Of a stretch of 64,000 bases of DNA, positions 1 through 8,340 are shown piece after piece. Origin of the DNA: Bartonella queenslandensis (GTDB lineage: Bacteria; Pseudomonadota; Alphaproteobacteria; Rhizobiales; Rhizobiaceae); contig NZ_NAAI01000006.1 of assembly GCF_018155095.1 (NCBI RefSeq), positions 1 through 64,000 of the forward strand. Direction: 5' to 3'. The translations under genes were made by a program, and so were the position numbers. The notes beneath the pieces are model-generated. The model saw nothing but the letters and a program-made list of their open reading frames with translations. It was not told where the DNA came from and ran no database searches. How positions within the stretch are numbered: the stretch's first letter is position 1; every line of letters begins with the position of its first letter.

Positions 1-261
1 GATACAGCCTCACCCTCATAAGGCATGGTCCCAATCTCATAGAGGATGCACTCTGCCCTCAAAAGAGTGCATCCTCCCCCTCACGGGATACAGCCTCACC
101 CTCATAAGGCATGTATCCAATCTCATAGAGGATGCACTCTGCCCTCTAAAAGAGTGCATCCTTCCCCTCAAGGGATACAGCCTCACCCTCATAAGGCATG
201 GTCCCAATCTCATAGAGGATGCACTCTGCCTTCTAAAAGAGTGCATCCTTCCCCTCAAGGG
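1..261. repeat. 86-87 bp tandem repeat with internal hairpin, three copies
   Basis: Three near-identical units begin at 1, 87 and 174; the array runs off the left edge, so the copy number is a minimum. Each unit carries an 11-bp perfect inverted repeat (GGATGCACTCT / AGAGTGCATCC) around a short loop, so each can form a hairpin on either strand. Open reading frames across the array simply follow the repeat and lack codon-like character, so I treat it as non-coding. Function is unknown. Confidence 0.85.
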
Positions 262-588
262 TTTTACTCAACTTTCACCACAACGCATTTTAATTTTACT
301 GAACCCTCATTCTTACAAATCTTCGCTCAATGGCATAAAAAGAAGTTTGTCAGCCGTTCTTTTCACCCATCTTACGGGATTCCACTTCCGGACAGAGCTT
401 TAAAAAAATATCCATAAAATAGAATCTGACAGAATTGATTGAGGCAATTAATAGTAAAATTTTGTCAAAATGTAGACAAAGTTTATTCTTTTTTATGACT
501 GTTGTATTTTTACTATAGTCAGTTAAATTGAATCTATATATGATACGTATCGATATTTATTTATAGAAATAAATATAGGAGAAAAACT

Positions 589-912
589 ATGAGTATCAGA
601 TATTTTTTCATAGCGGGGGCAATCACAAGTGGTTTAGCTCTCGCAATTCAAAAATCTGATGGTATAGTCAATAAACAGCCCTCTCCTATTGTTGCTCCTT
701 ATACTGTTGAAAAAACACATTTAGAGTTTTTTAAACAAGTAAAGAGCTCTTCGGATACATTGAATATACTGAGAATAAGCGGTAGAACTGCATCAGAACA
801 AGCATCAATAAATGATATATATGAAAAAGGTATAAATTTATTAAACGCCTTCGCTAGTTTTTTAGGCTCACTTGTTATATATTTCATACAGCTCATTGCT
901 GCTAGAATATAA
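589..912 (+). CDS. small hypothetical membrane or secreted protein
   Basis: This 107-residue protein is not a family I recognise. The ATG follows a good ribosome-binding site (AGGAG, about 7 bases upstream). Residues 5-20 form a short hydrophobic segment that could be a signal peptide or membrane anchor, and residues 85-105 form a second hydrophobic segment ending at the C-terminus. The region between is polar. The gene stands alone, with a strong terminator 49 bases after its stop, so it is probably a monocistronic unit. A small inner-membrane or exported protein is the most that can be inferred. Confidence 0.55.
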   Translation: MSIRYFFIAGAITSGLALAIQKSDGIVNKQPSPIVAPYTVEKTHLEFFKQVKSSSDTLNILRISGRTASEQASINDIYEKGINLLNAFASFLGSLVIYFIQLIAARI

Positions 913-960
913 GATACAAAAAGTTATTATAATAAAATTGTATACATTGCAAAATTAAAT

Positions 961-992
961 AAAAAGGCCCTTTTGAAACGGGGCCTTTTTTA
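961..992 (+). terminator. rho-independent terminator
   Basis: The stem AAAAAGGCCC / GGGCCTTTTT with a 10-base loop is followed by a T-run. It lies just after the small gene at 589-912 and ends its transcript. The A-run on the other side could let it work in both directions. Confidence 0.85.
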
Positions 993-1163
993 GTTTTATT
1001 TTTATTGTGTTTTTTTATTTTTACTTGCCTCATATTAGCCCTTTAATAGCCTTATATTAGCCCTCAAGAACAGCACTTTGATTTAATTTTCTCCACATCT
1101 TAAATGATGAAAACTCTAAAATTTCAAGTTCTCATCTCCATATTGTGAAACAGGGAAAATCTT

Positions 1164-1727
1164 TTGAAGATAGCAATTATTTTGGGATCGGTGCGTCAAC
1201 CTTCCTTAACAAAAACTTTAGCCCGTTATTTAGCAGATTGCTTAATGAAGCGTTAAGCATCACTTCATTGGGTTGATTTACGTGACACTCCCTTGCCAAT
1301 AACAGATCCAGATTATCATCACCAAGTCGAAGCTAATCCAAGCGTCGCGGTAAAACAGTTTGTAAAAACCATCGCAGCCGCTGATGATATTATTCTCGCA
1401 AGTCCTCTTTCTCAAGGATCTTATTTAGGTGTTTTAAAAAATGTTCTTGTTAATTTATCCTATAATGCCTTTTTAAATAAACCTGTTGGGCTTATCTCGC
1501 ATGGAAGTTCCGCCAAAAGATGTACACAACCGTGTGAGCATTTATTGCCGGAGGTGCGCACGCTTTATGGTTATGCACTTCAATGTCAAATTTCTTCTTC
1601 CAACGAAGATTTTTCCTCGAATGAGGAAGGTCGTACTTGGAAAATTATCAGTAAAGAGATACAAACACGTTGTGAACAGCTTGCTGATGAAATGTGCACA
1701 TTTTTACAGAAAAGAGGTGGCATTTAA
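1164..1727 (+). pseudogene. NAD(P)H-dependent FMN reductase, interrupted by in-frame stop
   Basis: Reading from TTG at 1164, the product begins with the flavodoxin-like nucleotide-binding start KIAIILGSVRQPS. It continues in the same frame to 1727 with the family's ASPLSQGSYLGVLKN segment, which corresponds to the flavin-binding loop of NADPH-dependent FMN reductases. A single TAA at 1254-1256 (codon 31) breaks the frame; no indel is involved. The remaining downstream frame lacks the N-terminal phosphate-binding loop, so it should not make an active enzyme. The next gene starts 19 bases after the stop, suggesting a former two-gene operon. The family assignment is by recognised motifs only. 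Confidence 0.7.
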
Positions 1728-1745
1728 AGCCAAGGGGGAGGGGAT

Positions 1746-2261
1746 ATGCAAAAAAAAGATACGCAATATCGTTATTTAGTTGTAGGTGGTACGGGGATGC
1801 TTGCTCCTTTGTATCAATCACTAGAACCACAAGAGGTCATTATTGCTGCACGTTTTTTTTCTCATAAAACCCAGCTTGAGGCATTACAAAATAAACATCT
1901 GTGCGTCCCCTTGGATTATGATTGTGCGGCATCACAGGCACAATTTTTAGAAGCTGTGAAGCAATGGCATGGTCTAAAATATTGCGTATTATGGATTCAT
2001 TCACCCGCGCATGCATTTTCTTGCGCATTAATTGAACAGTTGGCTCTTTTGCCTCACCCACCGTGTATTCTTCATATTTTTGGTTCCAACATTCATGATC
2101 AAATGATTGTTGAATGCGCACGTAAAAACAAGATTGATTTCATTTCCATTCAATTAGGACAAAAAGCAACATCAAAAGGTTTTCGATGGCTAACCCATCA
2201 GGAGATAAGCCAACAGGTATTGGATGCCATAAAAAATCATATGAAACAACACAGCTTGTAA
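1746..2261 (+). CDS. Rossmann-fold short-chain dehydrogenase-like protein
   Basis: This 171-residue protein has an N-terminal beta-strand and glycine loop (YLVVGGTGMLAP, residues 10-21) typical of NAD(P)-binding Rossmann folds. It lacks the YxxxK catalytic motif of classical short-chain dehydrogenases and is shorter than usual (about 250), so it may be a non-catalytic or atypical member. A strong ribosome-binding site (GGGGGAGGGG) precedes the ATG. It follows the broken FMN reductase closely and was probably co-transcribed with it. Substrate is unknown. Confidence 0.6.
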   Translation: MQKKDTQYRYLVVGGTGMLAPLYQSLEPQEVIIAARFFSHKTQLEALQNKHLCVPLDYDCAASQAQFLEAVKQWHGLKYCVLWIHSPAHAFSCALIEQLALLPHPPCILHIFGSNIHDQMIVECARKNKIDFISIQLGQKATSKGFRWLTHQEISQQVLDAIKNHMKQHSL

Positions 2262-2450
2262 TTCAATCCTTGCTTTTGTTTTTTTTTGACAAACCACTCA
2301 CCCTTATCTTTACATTTCTGCGTTTTTACGATTTTGTTTATTTACAGAAAGCTGTAGAAACGAGATAAACAGTCCAAGCCCATTGATCACCAACCTTTCC
2401 TCCAACTCCTCCACACCATTGCAACCGTTCCACCCCCGTGCCATGTCAAA

Positions 2451-2931
2451 ACCTTTGTGCTTCATTCACGCCCTCTTTTCCCCACCGTCCTTCTCACAAC
2501 CACCATGCTCTTGATCAAGCACACATCCTTGGCTTTACGTTTCCACGTTTTTATGATTTTGCTTATTTACAGAAAAGAGCAGAGATCAGATAACCATCCA
2601 AGCACATTGTCCAAACCTATTGATTGGTATTAGCCTCTTCAAACACAGGTCAACCTGAAATGAAAAGAAACAATATGCCCTCTGCATCTCACTATGACAT
2701 GAAGGCATAAAGATTTGGACACGGCACGGGTGGAAAGATTACAATGGTGTGGGGGAGTTGGGGAAAAGGCTGGTGATCGATAATCTTGGAATGGTTATCT
2801 CGTTTCTACAGATTTCTGTAAATAAGCAAAATCGTAAAAGCGTGTAAACGTAAAGACAAGGGTGTGTACTTTATCAAGAGCATAGAGGTTGTGAGAAGAA
2901 TGGTGGGGAAAAGAGGGCGTGAATGAAGGCT
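2451..2931. repeat. large inverted repeat, arms of about 150 bp
   Basis: The stretch 2451-2606 reappears in reverse complement at about 2780-2931 with moderate divergence. Both arms contain TTTTACGATTTTGCTTATTT, and a shorter direct copy sits at about 2318-2370. Related sequence recurs in the repeats at 17.9-18.9 kb. I see no gene between 2262 and 2929; the region holds only these repeats. Confidence 0.7.
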
Positions 2932-3094
2932 ACACGCGCTTTTTCATTGCTGCTTTTAATTGCCGTGTAACCTTATAATACGAGATCAGACGCTTGATAA
3001 AAGAAATATACAGTGCCACAATGGGTATTGTTAAGAACAAATCAAAAATCCCCCCCAACAGAACCATTAAAACCACTGTGGATGCAGCCGCCAT
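2930..3094 (-). CDS. 54-residue membrane protein, module A of the local paralog family
   Basis: This gene encodes 54 residues from ATG at 3094 to TAG at 2930. A hydrophobic segment covers residues 5-31, followed by SFIKRLISYYKVTRQLK. The latter matches the first module (membrane helix, then a basic LIKRxRLYxKVKxELK-like stretch) found at the N-termini of the genes at 3121, 4161, 6967, 7154 and 7781. It ends with the inverted repeat's right arm. It may be a truncated relic of a longer paralog or a real small protein. Function is unknown. Confidence 0.5.
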   Translation of the reverse strand: MAAASTVVLMVLLGGIFDLFLTIPIVALYISFIKRLISYYKVTRQLKAAMKKRV

Positions 3095-3120
3095 CCCGTA
3101 ATGCATTTATTCTCTTCCTT

Positions 3121-3690
3121 TTATAAATTGATTGATTGGGGTGATTTACTCACCTCTTCCAATTGCTGAATCTTCTTGTTGAGCCGAGAGGTTAAAATTT
3201 CATGAAGGATGATAATAACAGGAACTGTTGCCAAAATACATGCCCATAAAAGAACAAAGAAAAAAAAGTAAGTGGTAATATAGACAAATCTCTTCTCATC
3301 TGCCACAAAATTCCCAACATTAAAAAAAATCACATAGGCATAAACTTTAAAAACCATCATGATGAGAGAGAGGCATGAGAAGATGACATAATCTTTATCT
3401 GAAAAAGCGAGCCATTTTTTAAATGAATAGAAACTTATTTTTGTATCCAGTGCTAAATTTTGCTGCACAATTTCTTTTAGGCTTTTTTTAGAGAAACAAA
3501 AATGCTGCGGCTGTTCCTTCATCAAGCGTCTTTGTTTTTTCACTCTGAAATAGAGCCTCAAACGCTTAATTAAACAATAATAAGGCGCCACGATAAGCAT
3601 ATTGATAAAAATGGCAAAAACCGTCACGAACTCGAGCAGAAAAAGTCCCAACGGCAGAAAAACAATAAAAAGCGCGACCTCATTCTTCAT
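3121..3690 (-). CDS. paralogous membrane protein with modules A and B
   Basis: The protein has 189 residues. An N-terminal membrane segment (about 7-35) precedes the basic stretch YYCLIKRLRLYFRVKKQ (module A). Then comes a conserved FSFKKWLAFSDKDYVIF-type motif leading into two further membrane helices and a charged tail, TSRLNKKIQQLEE (module B). The same order occurs in the proteins at 7154 and 7781. A GGGG ribosome-binding site precedes the ATG. I do not recognise the family from elsewhere; an inner-membrane location is inferred from the helices. Confidence 0.65.
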   Translation of the reverse strand: MKNEVALFIVFLPLGLFLLEFVTVFAIFINMLIVAPYYCLIKRLRLYFRVKKQRRLMKEQPQHFCFSKKSLKEIVQQNLALDTKISFYSFKKWLAFSDKDYVIFSCLSLIMMVFKVYAYVIFFNVGNFVADEKRFVYITTYFFFFVLLWACILATVPVIIILHEILTSRLNKKIQQLEEVSKSPQSINL

Positions 3691-3714
3691 GGCGATCGCC
3701 CCATCGATTGATCT

Positions 3715-4074
3715 TTAGCGGCTTTGTTTTTTTTCCAGTTTTTGCCTTATTTTTCTCAATTTTCGCTCTTTAAAACTGCGCAGCCCCCAAAGGATCGGAA
3801 GAGGTGTGAGAAGACAAAACCAAATCAACACCGGTAAGAGAAAAATCAGAGAACCAATCCCCTCCCATCTTTCCCACTGCAACGGCTGTACAAAAGACTT
3901 TGCACCCGCAGGAACTTTTAAAGCCATCATGATAAGATATGCACAAAACATGATGGAAAAGGACTTTCCTATCATTTTACGCCTTTTCCCCCCTTTACGG
4001 CTTTCTTCTAAAGAGATCCTAAATTTCTTAAAAGAAAAGAAAGACTCTTCAAATGTTGCGTTTTTCTCCTGCAT
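3715..4074 (-). CDS. paralogous membrane protein, module B only
   Basis: This 119-residue protein starts with a charged region containing SFFSFKKFRISLEESRKG. Two membrane helices follow (about 38-58 and 72-95), then the basic tail SFKERKLRKIRQKLEKK. It corresponds to module B of the neighbouring paralogs, although the KDYKIIF signature is replaced by a basic KGGKRRKMIGK stretch, so this is a diverged copy. The start follows GAGGGG at good spacing. It lies 24 bases upstream of the gene at 3121-3690 and is probably in the same transcript. Confidence 0.6.
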   Translation of the reverse strand: MQEKNATFEESFFSFKKFRISLEESRKGGKRRKMIGKSFSIMFCAYLIMMALKVPAGAKSFVQPLQWERWEGIGSLIFLLPVLIWFCLLTPLPILWGLRSFKERKLRKIRQKLEKKQSR

Positions 4075-4160
4075 TGATCCCCTCTGTTTTTCTCATTTTT
4101 ACGCGCCATTTTAATTTTAGTATTAAGCTTTCTTTAATGTATCTAAACTCTTTATTTTTC

Positions 4161-5306
4161 TCAATAATTTTTTTCCTCAATCCCAATTTTTACATCCATA
4201 TATTCTAATTTTCCATCCTTCATGTAAAGAATATGGGGACGAGCATTTTTTCCATCAATCTCACAAACCGTGTCTTTTTCGTAAACAATATATCCTTGTT
4301 GCCTTAATTCTTGTCTTTTCTCCTCGATCAAATTTTCGTAAATAAAGCGCCTTCTATTGCATAAATCTGGATCTGTGGCTCTAAAATATTCATAACTCTC
4401 CACCTCTAGAGAATAGGTCTTTGCCGCCTGTTGAAGCAAATCGTAACTGGGTTGCTTTGTCTTTTCTACCGCCTTAGCGATCACCATCGCGTGTGCCAAG
4501 TGCTCTTCTTCGATGCTTGTTTCAAAGCCCAGCCTTTCACCTTCCATAAAGCTTTTGTGATAAGCGTGTAAAGTTTCAACATCTCCCAGCAAAGCTAGAG
4601 CGGCAAGATAGCGCAGCGAATAAGGCGTCAATTGAGGGACCACAATTTTATTTTCCCAAGGAAGAGTGCGATATTGAGTACGAAGCATGTTGCCAAGATC
4701 AACATCGCCCATTGCCTTTTCTAAAGCTGTCTCGAGCGCATGGCATAAACGCGTTGCGCTTACCTTTTCTTCAAAAATTTCTAATCCCTTCACATCAAAA
4801 CTCAATTCCAGAGCAATCAAGCCTCCAGAATTATAAGGGTCGATCGTTTGGCAAGCCGCCGCATGAATACCTGAGACCACCGCAATTCCATAATCAAATT
4901 GTGGATACCCCTTCTCAGCATGATAAAGAAACTGTACTTCACGATCTGGTAAATAATAGGTCGCCAAATGATCGCCTTTTCCTTCAATTTCCACTTTCCA
5001 TCCCAAACTCTTTAAAAGTGCCGTTGCACTGTCCATCGTTAGAATATCCTCATCAAAAAGAGAAAACGCGTTCAAAGCGTTGTCTTCAAATGATGGCTTC
5101 ATCATCGGTGTTTTTCCACTGGGCTGCTCAAAAGCGATAGGATTTTCAAGCACGCGCTTTAATTCTTTTGTCACTTGGCAATACAGCCTCACCCGCTTGA
5201 AAGCAGAATAATACAATGCCCAAATAAACATCATAACCACAGCAGAAAGCAGCGTGAAGATTGTCACCCCCACACCCCATGAAAATACGACAATGATATC
5301 TCTCAT
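4161..5306 (-). CDS. membrane-anchored fusion protein: module A plus a large soluble domain
   Basis: The protein has 381 residues. The first 45 or so repeat module A: a membrane helix (about 5-32), then YYSAFKRVRLYCQVTKELK. The rest is soluble and unlike the short neighbours. Residues 90-230 hold a segment with SLGWKVEIEGKGDHLATYY, and the C-terminal 80 residues are rich in charge (for example NLIEEKRQELRQQGYIVYEK). The soluble part presumably faces the cytoplasm, but topology is an inference. A decayed copy of its C-terminal segment lies at 6370-6540. I do not recognise a domain family or an enzyme motif. Confidence 0.65.
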   Translation of the reverse strand: MRDIIVVFSWGVGVTIFTLLSAVVMMFIWALYYSAFKRVRLYCQVTKELKRVLENPIAFEQPSGKTPMMKPSFEDNALNAFSLFDEDILTMDSATALLKSLGWKVEIEGKGDHLATYYLPDREVQFLYHAEKGYPQFDYGIAVVSGIHAAACQTIDPYNSGGLIALELSFDVKGLEIFEEKVSATRLCHALETALEKAMGDVDLGNMLRTQYRTLPWENKIVVPQLTPYSLRYLAALALLGDVETLHAYHKSFMEGERLGFETSIEEEHLAHAMVIAKAVEKTKQPSYDLLQQAAKTYSLEVESYEYFRATDPDLCNRRRFIYENLIEEKRQELRQQGYIVYEKDTVCEIDGKNARPHILYMKDGKLEYMDVKIGIEEKNY

Positions 5307-5319
5307 TTTCCCCTCCCCT

Positions 5320-5682
5320 TCATGTGCTTTTTTGTCGATACGGAGCAGCTATCCGCTTCCAGATTGCCTGCTCCAACTGATCGATCTTTTTTTGCAACAA
5401 ACGTGTAAAGATGATACGGACCACAAAGGCAACAGGAATGAACACAAAAATAAACCCTGTTATCAACTGCGCGACGAAAAAGAAAGAAACCAAAATAGTC
5501 ACTTCCCACTCTGTCAGCTTCCACCCAAGCAGCAATGATCCCCAAAAAACCGTTCTAACAGCAGCAAAAATAAAAGTAATGCCAAAAATAACTTTATAAT
5601 TTTTGCGTGTCAGATACGCTTCTTCAAGCGAAAAAGACCGTGGTTTCCTATCCAATGCTGCATTTTGTTCATCGCTCCTCAT
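5320..5682 (-). CDS. paralogous membrane protein, module B only (tandem copy 1)
   Basis: The protein has 120 residues: MRSDEQNAALDRKPRSFSLE, then TRKNYKVIF (the KDYKIIF-like signature), two membrane helices (about 32-53 and 62-90), and the tail RLLQKKIDQLEQ. Its first 30 residues are nearly identical to those of the gene at 5923-6264, and the upstream non-coding sequence is shared as well, so the pair is a recent tandem duplication. The start follows GAGGGG. Function is unknown. Confidence 0.65.
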   Translation of the reverse strand: MRSDEQNAALDRKPRSFSLEEAYLTRKNYKVIFGITFIFAAVRTVFWGSLLLGWKLTEWEVTILVSFFFVAQLITGFIFVFIPVAFVVRIIFTRLLQKKIDQLEQAIWKRIAAPYRQKST

Positions 5683-5922
5683 TTTTTGCCCCTCATTTGT
5701 CTAAAACTTTAAACCATTCGCATGAATCCAACCTTTTGTCTTTACAATAAATTCAATTCATCACGATCAATCGCCTGTTCAATCAATCACTTTGTCTTTT
5801 TCCATCTTTTATGCGAGAGAGCATCTTTTCCCTTGACTTTAAACATCACACCAATAGAAGCGTGCCTATAATGCATAAATATCAATATTCGTTTTGCCCT
5901 TCTCCCTCACGCGCTTATTTTG

Positions 5923-6264
5923 TTAATAAATGGTTTTTCTTTGCTGCCAGATTACTTGCTCCAACTGATCGATCTTTTTTTGCAACAAACGTGTAAAGAT
6001 GATACGGACCAAAAAGCCAACAGGGATCAATAAAAAAAGAAGCGTTGATATAAAACCCAATATTAATGTGAGAATGAATAGGCTATAATTCCACCACCCT
6101 GTCAAATCCCACTCAAATAACAGTATAAGTGCTATCTTAAAAGCCTCAATCATAAAAGCAATGCAAAAGATGACTTTATAATTTTTGCTTGTCAGAAACG
6201 TTTCTTCAATCGAAAAAGACCGTGGTTTCCTGTCCAATGCTGCATTTTGTTCATCGCTCCTCAT
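5923..6264 (-). CDS. paralogous membrane protein, module B only (tandem copy 2)
   Basis: This 113-residue protein is the duplicate of the gene at 5320-5682. It has the same N-terminal 20 residues, the TSKNYKVIF signature, two membrane helices, and the tail RLLQKKIDQLEQVIW. The second helix region has diverged and the C-terminus is shorter. A strong GAGGGGG ribosome-binding site precedes the ATG. Retention of start, frame and signature after duplication suggests it is still expressed. Confidence 0.65.
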   Translation of the reverse strand: MRSDEQNAALDRKPRSFSIEETFLTSKNYKVIFCIAFMIEAFKIALILLFEWDLTGWWNYSLFILTLILGFISTLLFLLIPVGFLVRIIFTRLLQKKIDQLEQVIWQQRKTIY

Positions 6265-6369
6265 TTTTTCCCCCTCATTTGTCTAAAACTTTAAGCCATT
6301 TGTATGAATCGACACTTTTGTCCTTCCCAATAAATTCAATTCTCACGATCAATCGCTTGTTCAATCAAT

Positions 6370-6540
6370 CGCTTGTCTTTTTTCATCTTTTATGAAGACA
6401 AAATCGGAGAAGCGTTTTTTATCAACTTCAAATAGCATGTTTTTATCTCTCACAATGCATCCCTGTTGTCTTAATGCCTGCTTTATCGCTTCAAGCTATT
6501 TTTGATAGAGATATCTTTCTATTATCTCAAGAACCCCAAC
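6370..6540 (-). pseudogene. relic of the C-terminal part of the 4161-5306 fusion gene
   Basis: Translating the minus strand gives a fragment with ALRQQGCIV and LFEVDKKR, lined up with LRQQGYIVYEK and VCEIDGKNA of the fusion protein's C-terminus. An in-frame stop interrupts it early. A shorter trace of the same end lies at about 5790-5820 upstream of the first tandem copy. The array therefore once held more than one full-length fusion gene. Confidence 0.5.
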
Positions 6541-6637
6541 TCTTTTCAAAACACAACACAAGCATTAAAAAAGCATAAAATGCAAAGAACCCCCATTCTC
6601 TCTTCAAGAACACGGCAAAGGCAAAAAGCTCCCCTCT

Positions 6638-6970
6638 TCACTTTTCCCCTTCATTTTCATGATAGAGGATCATCGGTACTTTTTTCTGTTCAACCTCTTC
6701 TTCCAATTGTCGGATCATTTTCTTCAATTGACGTGTTACAATAAAAAGCATCATAAAAACAATGGGTAAGAATAAAAAAGCACCGGCAAGAATCCATGCC
6801 AATGGCTCTAATATAGCCGCAGTAAAAAAGTCCTTCTTTCTCCATATCTTAACGAGAAGCGTTATAACTGTCGGAAGTGTCACCATAATGGTCGAAAGAT
6901 AGAATATTCTTTTATAGTCTTGCCAAACAAGCGAAAGCTGTTTCTTATCAAACACGCTGCTGCTTTTCAT
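6638..6970 (-). CDS. paralogous membrane protein, module B only
   Basis: The protein has 110 residues. A short polar start with FDKKQLSLVWQDYKRIF (module B signature) is followed by two membrane helices (about 27-45 and 54-80) and the tail TRQLKKMIRQLEEEVEQKK. Its ATG overlaps the stop of the upstream gene (6967-7164) as ATGA, so the two are translationally coupled. Module A (upstream gene) and module B (this gene) here look like a two-gene split of the single proteins at 3121 and 7154. Confidence 0.65.
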   Translation of the reverse strand: MKSSSVFDKKQLSLVWQDYKRIFYLSTIMVTLPTVITLLVKIWRKKDFFTAAILEPLAWILAGAFLFLPIVFMMLFIVTRQLKKMIRQLEEEVEQKKVPMILYHENEGEK

Positions 6971-7164
6971 TTTTGAGAGATCTGTTTTAAAGCGATATCA
7001 CGTTCATTCAGCACGCATTTCAGTTCTTTTTTCACCTTACAATAGAGCCGCGCACGCTTGATAAACAGGTAATAAATGATAAAAATTGGCACCCATATTA
7101 CAACATTTATGAGCATAAAGACTAGGAAAGAACAGGCTGCTAATGCTATCATACTACTCGTCAT
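6967..7164 (-). CDS. paralogous membrane protein, module A only
   Basis: This gene encodes 65 residues from the ATG at 7164, chosen because AGGGGA lies directly upstream. A longer frame reaches 7182 but lacks such a site. The helix at about 4-30 is followed by YYLFIKRARLYCKVKKELK, the module A signature. It overlaps the end of the gene at 7154-7723 by 11 bases and the start of the gene at 6638-6970 by 4 bases, so all three are coupled in one operon. Confidence 0.6.
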   Translation of the reverse strand: MTSSMIALAACSFLVFMLINVVIWVPIFIIYYLFIKRARLYCKVKKELKCVLNERDIALKQISQK

Positions 7165-7723
7165 TTTGTTCCCCTTGCACATTCTGCATACGGATTGCCT
7201 GATCGCGTTGTTTTATGGCTACTTCCAATTGTTGAAGTGTTTCTCTCAATTTTCTCGTTAATTTTATGCACATGAGCCCAATGATCGGAAACAAGAGAAA
7301 AATTCCTAACCATATAAGCATGCGAATTCCTAAAAGCGGCGGCATTATAAAGTCAATCATATACCCCTTCCACCATACAAGATTTGCGATAGAGAAAGCA
7401 AATTGTAGAAGGTAAATAAGAATAAAGACAAAAAGAATTATTTTCCCTTCTTTTGCATAAAGAGGCAGAGATTCTTTAAAGTTCAGAAAGCACACTTTTG
7501 CATCAAGGGTCTTATGCGTGAGATTCTGCCTTTTCATTTCTCCCTGATCATTGCACAATTGTTGTATGGCTTGCTTTTGTTGCGTCGTCCTCTTTTTCAA
7601 TTCTTGAGCAAGTTTAAAGGATAACCTCATATGCTTGATCAACAGGTAAGGAAGTCTGATCATGACCATAAACATTAAAATGGCAATAATCATGCCCCCT
7701 AAAAAAGCCCAATATTCTACCAT
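7154..7723 (-). CDS. paralogous membrane protein with modules A and B
   Basis: The protein has 189 residues. An N-terminal helix (4-28) is followed by LIKHMRLSFKLAQELKKR (module A) and a linker. Next come FLNFKESLPLYAKEGKIILF, two membrane helices (about 93-113 and 128-155), and the tail TRKLRETLQQLEVAIKQRD (module B). It has the same length and architecture as the gene at 3121. The ribosome-binding site AAGGGAG is well placed. The tail is predicted to be a short coiled coil. Confidence 0.65.
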   Translation of the reverse strand: MVEYWAFLGGMIIAILMFMVMIRLPYLLIKHMRLSFKLAQELKKRTTQQKQAIQQLCNDQGEMKRQNLTHKTLDAKVCFLNFKESLPLYAKEGKIILFVFILIYLLQFAFSIANLVWWKGYMIDFIMPPLLGIRMLIWLGIFLLFPIIGLMCIKLTRKLRETLQQLEVAIKQRDQAIRMQNVQGEQNDE

Positions 7724-7780
7724 AACGCTCCCTTTTTCCCCTTATCGTATTGATATGAAATCATCATTTTTATTCTCTAC

Positions 7781-8332
7781 TCAAGCCAATGATTCTAATT
7801 TCTTCACTACTTTTTTCACGCCATAATGAAGGAGACTATGAAGAATTAAAATGACAGGCAAACTAAAAACACTCAATGCCAAAATAAACAATAACGGCAG
7901 CGCACCAATAAAAAACAAAGGCAATATATCACTGTGTGGAACAGCCGTATATCGTGTGATCAAAGATAAAAGAAACGTAACAAATGTGAAAAGCGCAACC
8001 GCAATAAAAGTTATATAAGATATTATTTTATAATCTTTTTTTGAAAGTTCTAAAGATTCTTTAAAAGAAAGAACACTGAACTGTGTTGCAGGAACTGTAT
8101 TCTTCCCTCGACCCTCTGCCTGATAATGTCTTAAATTCTGCGCTGTTGCCTTTTTAAATTTCCTTCGCATCTTACATAACAATATTGCCCGTTTTATCAA
8201 AGAATAATAAAGCGCCAAGATAATCTTCACGGTAGAAAAGAGTATCATGGTCCATGCAGAATAAATAAAGATACTCACCCCTAAGGATATCAAGAATAGA
8301 ATTATTAAAAAAGTCGTTAAAGAAGCGGTCAT
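7781..8332 (-). CDS. paralogous membrane protein with modules A and B
   Basis: The protein has 183 residues. A long N-terminal hydrophobic region (about 5-45) is followed by YYSLIKRAILLCKMRRKFKK (module A). Then come FSVLSFKESLELSKKDYKII (the clearest form of the module B signature), two further helices, and the tail YGVKKVVKKLES. The strong ribosome-binding site AGGGGGAGG is 2-8 bases from the ATG. It lies 8 bases downstream of the gene at 8341 and is probably in the same transcript. Confidence 0.65.
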   Translation of the reverse strand: MTASLTTFLIILFLISLGVSIFIYSAWTMILFSTVKIILALYYSLIKRAILLCKMRRKFKKATAQNLRHYQAEGRGKNTVPATQFSVLSFKESLELSKKDYKIISYITFIAVALFTFVTFLLSLITRYTAVPHSDILPLFFIGALPLLFILALSVFSLPVILILHSLLHYGVKKVVKKLESLA

Positions 8333-8340
8333 TCCTCCCC

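Larger units (their letters stand above)
5320..6400. repeat. tandem duplication of about 0.6 kb carrying a paralog
   Basis: The segment from the gene at 5320 through its upstream DNA to about 5820 is repeated at about 5923-6400. Similarity includes GTCTAAAACTTTAA and ATCAATCGC...TTGTTCAATCAATC in the non-coding part, so it is not only coding conservation. Confidence 0.7.

Noticed and set aside
1..261. CRISPR array
   Set aside because: The whole 86-bp unit is conserved, with no variable spacers, and no cas genes are nearby.
46..417. 123-codon frame across the left-edge repeat
   Set aside because: Its sequence is just the translated tandem repeat, with no ribosome-binding site.
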